A DNA stretch of 64,000 bases from Aristolochia californica (taxonomy: Eukaryota > Streptophyta > Magnoliopsida > Piperales > Aristolochiaceae). The notes beneath the pieces were generated by a model, which saw nothing but the letters and a program-made list of their open reading frames with translations, did not search any database and was not told the origin of the DNA. A program made the translations under genes and the position numbers. Positions 39,076 to 47,208 of the stretch are shown here, piece after piece; within the stretch, counting starts at the first letter, position 1; each line of letters begins with the position of its first letter. The DNA lies in assembly GCA_029961685.1 (NCBI GenBank), contig JARWKL010000006.1, positions 11,662,748 through 11,726,747 of the forward strand, written 5' to 3'.

Positions 39076-40271
39076 AGTCGGTCTATTCGATCAGCCAGCC
39101 GAGATTTCTCATCATGGACATGGTGAGAGATGCACATGTGACTGACCCTGCACTGCATGAACTGCATCAGAAGATTTTAGAAGGGACAATGAATTTGAAG
39201 TGGTCCATCCAGGATTCACTTATTTATTACAACCGGCGGTTTTTCCTTCCACCTGAGTCCGAGTTGATTCCAGCTATTCTCTCGGCCTACCATGATAGTA
39301 TACATGAGGGGATACAGAATACCTTGCACAAAATTCGAGCTGATTTTTATTGGCAAGCCATGAAGCCCTATATTGCGACTTATGAGGGCGACTGTCAAGT
39401 CTGCCACCGCAACAAAGCCGAGCACATGAGTCCAGGCAGTCTTCTCTAGCCTTTGGCCCTTTCTACGCAAGTTTGGGCCTACATTTCAATAAATTTTGTT
39501 GAAGGTCTACCCCTGTCCTCTAGCAAATCCGTACTTTTCTTGGTGGTTGATGGATTCTCCAAGTACGAGCATTTTATACCGCTGGCTCATCCTTATACAG
39601 CAACACGGGTTGCTCAGACTTTCCTGGAGCAGATAGTTCGCTTACATGGCATTCCAAAATCCCTTGTGAGTGACCGAGATGCAGTTTTCATGAGCACCTT
39701 TTGGCGGGAACTCTTTCGTTTGAGTGGGACTAAATTGAAGTTCTCCTCCGCCTATCATCCCCAGACAGACGGGCAGATAGAGGTGGTGAACCACACCATC
39801 GAGATGTATCTACGGTGCTTGGTGGGTGATCGTCCGCGACAATGGGTTCAATGGCTTCCGTGGGGCGAATACTATTACAACACTTCGTTCCACTTTGCCT
39901 TGCAATCAACTCCTTTTCGGGTTATATATGGCCGGGATCCACCTCGACTTCTCTTGTACAACCCAGGGTCCACCCGCGTGGACGCTATTGATCAGGCACT
40001 CATGGACCTGGATCTGCTACAACAGAATATCATAGAATAGCTATGACGTGCCCAAGTTCGGGAGGATGTCTATGACAAAGGCCACCGTGAGGTCTCTTTT
40101 GAGCTTGGGGATTATGTGTGGCTACTGCTCCAGGCCTACCGTTAGCAGTCTCTTGCGGGACCTCCACGACATAAACTCTCTCCCAGATTTTTTGGGTTGT
40201 TCCCCATTCTTGGACGCATGGGACCAGTCGCCTATCAGCTCAAATTACTAGACACGTCCTAACTTCATGAT
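39076..40271 (+). pseudogene. E1 integrase, disrupted
   Basis: Integrase inserts the DNA copy. The zinc-binding end is visible (YHDSIHEG, then CQVCHRNK), followed by a TAG at 39,447. The catalytic core has the order N-D35-E: the first Asp, in the position of M-D-F in relatives, is Asn (ISINFVEGLP, near 39,492); the second is in LVSDRDAVF (near 39,672); the Glu is in YHPQTDGQIE (near 39,780). The reading frame continues past stops at 40,038, 40,044 and 40,143 with VREDVYDKGHREV, LGDYVWL and VAYQLKLLD, the GPY/F-like C-terminal part, then a TAA at 40,260 just before FHVPLLKP. Confidence 0.88.
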
Positions 40272-40598
40272 GTGTTTCATGTCCCTCTTTTGAAGCCACA
40301 TTCTGGGGCGCAGCCTACATCCACTCCATTCCTATCACCGATTAATAATGGAGAGGTTATTCTTACCCCTACTGTGGTGTTACACGCTTGGCTGACCAAC
40401 GACCATTGGGAGATTCTCCTTCAGTGGACGGACACTGACCCCGACGCTGCAACATGGGAACGTGTGGACATCTTCCAACAAGTCTACCCAACTTTTGAGT
40501 TTGAAGACAAGCTCTTTCTCCAGGGGGAGGCAGATGTTGTGGACTCAATAGCACACCGAGTCACACAACGAAGGAGGCAACAACAACTCACTCAATAA
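40272..40598 (+). pseudogene. E1 C-terminal chromodomain-like segment, ending inside the 3' LTR
   Basis: In frame with the integrase after a TAA. FHVPLLKP is followed by EVILTPTVVL, then WEILLQWTDTDPDAATWE, the aromatic-rich core of the chromodomain-like tail of chromoviral integrases; in that family this tail binds methylated histone H3 and steers insertion to heterochromatin. The frame stays open through the purine tract and across the LTR start at 40,535, so the last 20 residues (basic RRRQQQ) are encoded by LTR sequence. Upstream stops make it non-functional as a fusion. Confidence 0.82.
40521..40534 (+). other. Polypurine tract of E1
   Basis: CAGGGGGAGGCAGA abuts the 3' LTR start TGTTGTGG. 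It should prime plus-strand DNA synthesis and is also part of the open frame of the chromodomain tail. Confidence 0.75.
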
Positions 40599-40730
40599 GA
40601 CTTATTTCTTATATTACTTTGAGTAGGATTTATTTCTTATATTACTTTGAGTAGGATTTATTTCTTATATTGTTTTAAGTAGGAGTTATTTCTAATTACT
40701 TTTATATGTAGGGGTATTATGGGAATTATC

Positions 40731-40770
40731 TTAACCCTAACCCTAAACTCCATGATGTGATCTATTTAAA
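40731..40770 (+). promoter_or_regulatory. Telo-box-like motif and TATA box, E1 3' LTR
   Basis: TTAACCCTAACCCTAAAC is followed about 15 bases later by TCTATTTAAAGG, a good TATA-type element. The transcript start would be expected near 40,795. The same arrangement is in the E2 5' LTR. Confidence 0.5.
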
Positions 40771-41063
40771 GGGAAAGAATGAATTAATGAGGCAAGCTTT
40801 GAGATTTTAGAATAACCTAGTGTAAACAGGCTGAGATCACCTCTTGATCTCGAGTTTAGGGTTTACTTGAGAAATCCAACCTATCTTTCACCCTCCATCC
40901 TCATCCATATTCTTCCATCTTCATCCTTCATCATCCATAGTTGGAAGATGAGCTTCCTGCCCCTTTTCTGAGCCCAAGGAGAGGGTCTTCCCTCCTCGTC
41001 AGCATCAACAACAATCAAGGGTTTCTAACCCTCTTGACGAGCAAAAACGTAGGGAGCTTTCTG

Positions 41064-41081
41064 CTTCTTCACGTGAAGAAG
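41064..41081. promoter_or_regulatory. 18-bp perfect palindrome with CACGTG core, E1 3' LTR
   Basis: Identical to the copy in the 5' LTR. This LTR has two more CACGTG sites, at 41,139-41,144 and 41,311-41,316, making a cluster of three G-boxes within 250 bp, all downstream of the predicted start. Confidence 0.5.
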
Positions 41082-41194
41082 GAGTGTTGCTGCTCCTACT
41101 TTGGCGCCAACAAGAAAGGAGAGAAGAATTAATTCATTCACGTGGCCCAAGGCTTCTACAAGCCAGGTTGAGCATTCCAGCACGAGCAGCAATC

Positions 41195-41220
41195 AAAATC
41201 AGGGTTGAAACCCTGATTTT
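41195..41220 (+). other. Perfect hairpin in LTR leader, E1 3' LTR
   Basis: Same 12-bp arms and 2-base loop as in the 5' LTR, with no change, although the sequence on both sides differs between the two LTRs. Confidence 0.6.
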
Positions 41221-41434
41221 CGTGAGCAACCAAAAGGTATCTCTTCCGTCTTTCTCCACATGAATTATTTCCTTTAGTACTAGAGTGGATTCATAAAAAG
41301 GGAGACTGATCACGTGTGGAAGATCAGTCAAAGAAGGGATCTTTAACCCTCCTTACCAACTCCAGCAACTCAGTACCAGTGCTAGATTAACATCCCATGC
41401 CGTGTTACTCAATCCATGACCCGAGACCGTAACT

Positions 41435-42731
41435 GAAGGGGGAGTGGAAACTCAGTTTTGATTTAAGAAAAAAATATACATCTAAAATAGAAATTCACAA
41501 TGCACAAATGTAGAGCAAGATAATTCCAAAAAGTATTTGTACTTTTTAGGGATTGTAAACTCTTTTTAGTTTTTATATATTTGGTTTTGCAATCATCAGG
41601 AAAAGGGGGAGGCGGGGGATTTTTAAACTAACTGTCGACTCCCAATCCACAAGTCATTTCTTCCAAAAATATAGCCCGTTACGCATGATCAATCTCTTTA
41701 CAATCATCTATGATTGTTAGGTCAACTTTTTGCTAGTGGGAAAAATAATGGCTTGTTTGACTCATGTATATATCCCACACCACGTTCACTTGTGAATTTA
41801 ATGATCGTTTGTTATTCTCTTTAAAAGGTTTGGATCCATAAGTCATATGCATCTTTAACATGTTTCAAGCATGCATATCCATTTGTAAAACATGTGTAGA
41901 AATCTCTTTCTGATAAAATTCCAAGCAATTAGGGTTGAACTAGTGGAATTTCCCAAACTTGGATTACAAAACTTTTGTGTTCATTTCTGGTGTGCCAATA
42001 AATTTTCTTTACTTACATTTTTTATTTTTTTAAACTTTTTCCATCATAAACTCTAAAATTTTCATTTTGTTGTGATTTATTTGTGTTTTCTACTATTTTC
42101 TTGTTTACCAGATGAAGGGGAAATGGAAACTCAAGTTTTGATTTAAGAAAAAAGTATACATCTAAAATGGAAATGCTCAATGCACAAAAGTACAGGGAGA
42201 TAATTCCAAAAAGTGTCTGTAATTTTTAGGGATTGTAAACACTTTTTAGTTTTTATATATTAGGTTTTACAATCGTGGGGAAAATGGGGAGGCAGGGGAT
42301 TTTTAAACTAAGTGTTGACTCCCAATCCATAAGTCATTTCTAACAAAAATATAGCCCGTTAGGCATGATAAATTACTTTACAATCATCTAAGATTCTTAG
42401 GTCAACTTTTTGTAATTAGGCAAAATAATGGTTTGTTTGACTCGGGTAAATACCCCACCGCATGTTAACTTAAGAATTTGATGAGCATTTGTTATTCTCT
42501 TTAAAAGCTTTGGATCCATAGGTCATTTGCATCTTTAACATGTTTAATGCAAGCATATCCATTTTAAAACAAGTGTAGAAAACTTTTTCTTCCAAAATTC
42601 TGGGCAATTAGGGTTGAACTTGTGGAACTTCCCAAACTTGAATAAAAAACCTTTTCCATTCATTTGTTGTGTGTGAATAAATTTTTTTACTTATATTTTT
42701 TACTGTTTTAAACTCTTTCCATTCATAAACT
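41435..42731. repeat. Satellite, two monomers between E1 and E2
   Basis: Begins with the GAAGG duplication and continues the monomer phase interrupted by E1. BamHI-type phase marks stand near 41,832 and 42,512. Both monomers have the long G-rich core (GGAAAAGGGGGAGGCGGGGG type). The array is cut at CCATTCATAAACT by the E2 LTR. No gene is present. Confidence 0.93.
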
Positions 42732-42900
42732 TGTTGTGGACTCAATAGCACACCGAGTCACACAACGAAGAAGACAACAACAACTCACTCAATAGGATTT
42801 AATTCTTATATTTCTTTGAGTAGGATTTATTTCTTATATTGTTTTAAGTAGGAGTTATTTCTAATTACTTTATATGTAAGGGCATTATGGGGAATTATTG

Positions 42901-42930
42901 TAACCCTAACCCTAAAACTCCCTATTTAAG
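42901..42930 (+). promoter_or_regulatory. Telo-box-like motif and TATA box, E2 5' LTR
   Basis: TAACCCTAACCCTAAAAC is followed within a few bases by CCTATTTAAG. The arrangement matches E1 but the two motifs are closer together here. Confidence 0.45.
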
Positions 42931-43344
42931 CTTTGAAATAGGTAAGCTTTGAGATTTTAGAATAACCTAGTCTAAATAGGTTGAGATCACCTCTTGATCT
43001 CGAGTTTAGGGTTTACTCCAAAAATCCACCCTATCCTTCACCCTCCATTACCATCCATCTTCACCCAAATTCATCCACCATCATCCCTACTAAGAAAATG
43101 AGCTTCCTACCCCTTTTCCAAGCCCAAAGAGGAGGTCTATCCTCCCTCTCGGCAGCAGCAGTAAGAGAAGCCCAAATCCTCCCTTACCAAGCAGCAAAAT
43201 GAGGATTTTTATCCTCAAATCTTGAGCAAATCCTGGTGCAACGTGGGAGCTGATCACAACATCAAAGAAGAGGTATTAATCTATCCCAAACTTGTGTTTC
43301 AAGTTATTTAAGAATGAAAGATTGCATTTTTAGCTTGAGCAGTA

Positions 43345-43369
43345 ACAAAGAGGGCCAAACCCTCTTTGT
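43345..43369 (+). other. Hairpin in LTR leader, E2 5' LTR
   Basis: Arms ACAAAGAGGG and CCCTCTTTGT pair over 10 bp around CCAAA. The flanks (GAGCAGTA before, CGTTACC after) align with those of the E1 hairpin (GAGCAGCA, CGTGAGC), yet the arm sequences differ. Pairing is kept while sequence is not. Confidence 0.55.
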
Positions 43370-43605
43370 CGTTACCAAGAAAAGAGAGCACCTTGCTCTA
43401 GCAATGTCAGCATTGCTGTGGGGTCTTCTACCTAGCACAACAACTCGGTAGGACCCTCAAAAGAGGATCTTTCCTCCTGGCGAAGCACTGGTTAAGGAGA
43501 AATACTCATACACAGACCCTTGATGTGAAGTGACTAAATTCTGAGTGCTGGATTTACAAATCCCACGCCGTGTTACTTGATCCATGACCCGGGACCGTAA
43601 CAAAT

Positions 43606-43620
43606 TGGTATCAAAGCAGG
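43606..43620 (+). other. Primer-binding site, E2
   Basis: TGGTATCAAAGCAGG, three bases after the LTR end, is a near match to the 3' end complement of initiator-Met tRNA (TGGTATCAGAGC). Confidence 0.8.
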
Positions 43621-43625
43621 GTAAC

Positions 43626-44371
43626 ATGGGGGATCATATCAGCAATGAAGAAATCCAAATCAGGATACAAAAGATAGAAAATAGCCTTGAAACAGCACAA
43701 CCAGTGTTGGGAAAGGTTTGTGGTTTGGAAGAAGAGATGAGCCGAATCATTAGCATGCTACAGGAGTTGAGGACAGAGAGACATCAGAGTCCAGAGGTGA
43801 GAGAGGTTGCTCAACCATATCACAGAAGAGGGGAGCAGTGGCCTGGGCGCACTGCTGTCCAAGCACCTCAGCATGGAGGCACAATCCCAACGTAGACCAA
43901 GTTAGAGTTTCCCTCTTTCAATGGTTCTGTGGATCCCATAATTTGGCTGTGAAATTTTTTTTTTGAACCAAGGGACTACTGAATGGGATGAGGTGCAACT
44001 AGCCTCTTTCCATATGACAGATGAAGCCATGTTATGGGTGACTCGAGTAGAGAAAGAGAGACCAGGAATGACTTGAGGCGAATTTAAAAATCTATGCACA
44101 GTTAGATTTGGGCCTCCCGCCAACAGCAACCCCTTGGGAGAGTTAGTCCTATTGAGACAAACGGGTTCGGTGGAACACTAACAAAAACTCTTCCAGGAAA
44201 AGTTGGCTCAAGCTAGAGAGAGGGTATTGGTTGACCAGCAGGTCTCAATGAGTATTTATGGCTAGAGGTAGAACTCCTTATGCCCACGGAGCTAGCTCAT
44301 GCCATGAATATGGCCCGAGCAATGGAAGAACTACAACAGTTGCAGCAACGTAAGCCGGGTTGGTCATGTGA
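43626..44371 (+). pseudogene. gag: E2 gag fragment of the E1-related family
   Basis: The ATG at 43,626 opens MGDHISNEEIQIRIQKIENS, aligned base by base with E1 gag. The frame ends at a TAG (43,893). Further along, a T-run indel, a TGA at about 44,074 where E1 has TGG, and a 19-bp deletion at about 44,244 break it. E1 has two GGTCTC copies 19 bp apart at the deletion site and E2 has one, so the loss probably occurred between direct repeats. Homology stops at GTAAGCCGGGTTGGTC (about 44,365). The knuckle, protease and pol of this family are absent. Confidence 0.87.
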
Positions 44372-44373
44372 GT
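44365..44373 (+). other. Chimera junction between two Ty3/gypsy families
   Basis: Left of here the sequence follows E1 (GCCGGGTTGGTC against GCCAGGTTGGTC at about 36,960, then GTGAG in both). Right of here an open frame starting at 44,372 reads [14 protein letters not shown], Athila-type pol immediately upstream of RT. The switch is resolved to a few bases and no filler DNA is visible. Confidence 0.75.
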
Positions 44374-46005
44374 TATTTCCTCTTATTTGAGTACTGAGCA
44401 GGAGGAACAATTGACTGAAGTTTTACAAGCACACAGAGAGGCATTGGGGTGGAATCTTGATGCCTTAAAAGGGATTAGCCCCTCCATATGCATGCATCAT
44501 ATTCATTTGGAGGAGGGGACTAAAGCCTCACGTGAGATGCAACGTAGGTTAAATCCCCATATGCTGGAGGTTGTGAGAGAAGAAGTCATCAGGTTGCTTG
44601 TGACAGGAATCATTTACCCTATTTACGATAGCACCTGGGTGAGTCCAATTCAAGTTGTCCCTAAGAAAGGGGGGATAACGATAATGAAAAATGAGAGTGG
44701 TGAATTGATTCCCACAAAAACTACCACCAAGTGGCGTGTCTGCATTGACTATAGAAAACTTAATTCCGCCACTAGGAAGGATCACTTCCCACTACCTTTC
44801 ATTGATCAGGTACTAGAGCGATTGGCCGGCCACAATTTTTATTGCTTCTTAGATGGATACTCCGACTACAATCAAATTCCCATTGCTCCAGAAGACCAGG
44901 AAAAGACCACATTCACGTGTCCGTTTGGCACCTATGCTTACAGACGCATGCCTTTTGGTTTATGCAATGCGCCAACCACTTTCCAACGATGCATGATGAG
45001 TATCTTTTCTGACATGATTGGTGAATTTTTAGAGGTCTTTATGGATGACTTTTCTGTGTTTGGCTCTAGTTTTGATACATGTCTGCACAATCTTTCACTC
45101 GTATTGTCCCGTTGCATTAAGTCCAATTTAGTCTTGAATTGGGAAAATTGCCACTTCATGGTGAAAGAAGGAATTGTTTTAGGACATGTAGTGTCTGAGC
45201 GGGGTGTAGAAGTGGACAAAGCCAAGGTTGACCTAATTGCCAATCTGCCACCACCTACTTCTGTGAAGGGGGTGCGTTCTTTCCTTGGCCATGCTGGGTT
45301 CTATAGGCGTTTCATTAAAGACTTTAGCAAAATTTCTCGTCCTTTGACGAATTTACTTGCTCAAGATGTTGCTTTCGCCTTTGATGATGCCTGTATTCAT
45401 GCTTTTGAAACACTGAAGAAATGTTTGTCCACTACACCCATTGTCCAACCCCCTATTTGGTCTTTGCCTTTTGAGTTGATGTGTGATGCCTCTGACTATG
45501 CATTGGGGGCTGTTTTGGGGCAAAAGACGGATAAAATGCCTTGTGTCATTCAATATGCTAGCCGAACTCTTCAAGATGCTCAATTGAATTATACTACCAC
45601 TGAGAAGGAGTTGCTAGCTGTTGTGTTTGCCTTGAACAAATTCAGATCATATCTGTTAGGGTCAAAGGTTATAGTGTTCACTGATCATTCTGCTTTGAAG
45701 TACTTATTATCCATCAAGGACACTAAACCTCGCTTGATTAGATGGATCTTGCAATTGCAAGAATTTGACATTGAGATTCGAGATAAGAAGGGTTGTGAGA
45801 ATGTTGTTGCTGATCATCTATCTAGGATCTGTGTAGTACCTCAGGAAGGATTCCTTCCTTTAAATGATTCCTTCCCTGATGAACAACTTCTCCAAGTATC
45901 CCAGTTGCCTTGGTTTGCTGACATAGTCAACTATCTTGTAACTCATAAGATTCCTGATTATTGGAGTAAACAAGATAGGTTGAAATTCTTTTCCCAAGTC
46001 AAATA
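44372..46005 (+). pseudogene. pol: Athila-like reverse transcriptase-RNase H (5'-truncated, otherwise open)
   Basis: The frame is open from the junction to 46,264 but has no ATG near its start, and the Athila gag and protease are missing. From the TTG at 44,387: [12 protein letters not shown] (residues 28-39), [20 protein letters not shown] (116-135), FLDGYS with catalytic Asp156, [13 protein letters not shown] (188-200) and VFMDDF with Asp220-Asp221. The connection domain [20 protein letters not shown] follows. RNase H has CDASD (Asp367), TEKELL (Glu408), [11 protein letters not shown] (Asp433) and ADHLSR (Asp476), all expected acidic residues. The set is characteristic of the Athila lineage. 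True homology ends at the T-run near 46,006, after which this frame gives unrelated sequence. Confidence 0.92.
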
Positions 46006-47208
46006 TTTTTTTGGGATGACCCTTATTTGTTCAAGGTGTTTTCTGACCAAGTCATTAGGCGTTGTGTACATGAGCAAGACTTTGCCAATATTCTTGAATT
46101 TTTTCATTCCCACGCATGTGGTGGACATTTTGGTGCTAGAAAGACCGGGGCTAAAGTCTTGCAATGTGGTTTCTATTGGCCTTCATTATTTAGAGATGCC
46201 CATGAGTTTTGTCAGGTGTGTGATAAATGCCAACGAACTGGTTGTTTGTCTAGGAAGAACATGATGCCTCTTAACCCCATTCTTATTGTTGAATTGTTTG
46301 ATGTGTGGGGCATTGACTTCATGGGTCCTTTTCCTGTCTCGTTCGGCTATCAATACATTCTTGTTGCTGTTGAATATGTCTCTAAATGGATTGAAGCTAT
46401 ATCATGTAAGACAAATGATCACAAAGTGGTGGTAAAGTTTTTAAAAGAAAATATCTTTAATCGGTTTGGTACCCCGAGAGCGATCATCAGTGATGGGGGA
46501 TCTCATTTTTGTAACAGAGCATTTGAGACCTTATTGAAGAAATATTCCATCACTCATCGGGTGTCCACTCCGTACCACCCACAAACTTGTGGTCAAGTGG
46601 AAATCTCTAATAGGGAGATCAAACGGATTTTGGAGAAGTCGGTTCGCTTTGATAGGAAAGATTGGTCCACTCGATTGGACGATGCTTTATGGGCCTATCG
46701 AACCGCTTATAAGACTCCGATTGGGATGTCTCCATTTAGCCTAGTGTTCGGCAAGGCATGTCATCTACCTGTTGAGCTTGAGCATAGAGCTTATTGGGCC
46801 ATTAAGGCTTTAAATTTTGATTTAACTCAAGCGGGTGAGGAGAGAAAGTTGCAATTGAATGAGTTGGAGGAGATACGTCATGATGCTTATGAGAATGCCA
46901 AACTGTATAAGGAGCGAACAAAGCTTTTACATGATAAATCTATTTTTCGCAAGTCTTTTACTGTTGGGCAGAATGTTTTACTTTATAACTCACGATTGCA
47001 TTTGTTTCCAGGGAAGCTAAGATCCAGGTGGTCCGGTCCATTTGAAGTTACACAGGTGTTTCCTCATGGCGCTATTGAGATCCGCAATCACGGAGATGGG
47101 TCGAGCTTCAAAGTTAACGGTCAGAGGCTCAAACCGTATCTTGAGAATATCCCCACACCGGAGGAAGTGATGGTGATTTTCTTGGAGGAACCTGTCATTT
47201 CATCTTGA
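46006..47208 (+). pseudogene. Athila-like integrase, separated from RT by a frameshift
   Basis: A T-run of seven at 46,006-46,012 replaces the eight needed to keep frame, so integrase continues one frame over (393 codons from an internal ATG at 46,027). HHCC zinc site: HSHACGGH (from residue 27) and CQVCDKC (62-68). Catalytic triad: Asp97 in [10 protein letters not shown], Asp156 in IISDGGSHF, Glu192 in HPQTCGQVE, a D,D35,E spacing with every residue kept. The C-terminal part ([15 protein letters not shown], then [20 protein letters not shown]) ends at a TGA at 47,206, with no chromodomain, as expected for this lineage. This is the best-preserved enzyme in the window, yet it cannot be made as a polyprotein because of the frameshift and the missing 5' end. 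Confidence 0.92.

Larger units (their letters stand above)
35285..41434 (+). mobile_element. E1: complete, decayed Ty3/gypsy chromovirus-like LTR retrotransposon
   Basis: The 6,150-bp element has two LTRs, a degenerate initiator-Met primer site, a gag-protease-RT-RNase H-integrase order (which defines Ty3/gypsy), a C-terminal chromodomain-like segment, a purine tract and a 5-bp GAAGG target duplication. The knuckle context C-Y-N-C-D-E and the protease context G-S-T-H-N-F-L resemble Reina/Galadriel-type chromoviruses as I remember them; the exact lineage is not settled. The element cannot move on its own: gag, protease, RT, RNase H and integrase contain stops or frameshifts, and the first integrase Asp is replaced. 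LTR differences (a 28-bp repeat gain, several indels and many substitutions) show the insertion is not recent. Confidence 0.93.
40535..41434 (+). repeat. 3' LTR of E1
   Basis: Starts TGTTGTGGACTC like the 5' copy. The expected terminal CA reads CT (41,433-41,434), followed by the GAAGG duplication. The 900-bp length reflects a third copy of a 28-bp unit starting at 40,602, 40,630 and 40,658, where the 5' LTR has two. No downstream gene is near enough to be driven by it. Confidence 0.92.
42732..43602 (+). repeat. 5' LTR of E2 (E1-related family)
   Basis: Starts TGTTGTGGACTCAATAGC and ends GGGACCGTAACA, 871 bp. The first 300 bases and the last 60 are close to the E1 LTR; the middle is much more diverged, so it is a separate subfamily. 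It keeps the telomere-like CCCTAACCCTAAAAC and TATA-like CTATTTAAG (42,901-42,930), and two hairpins of its own: a 7-bp one at 43,200-43,217 and a 10-bp one at 43,345-43,369. Confidence 0.9.
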
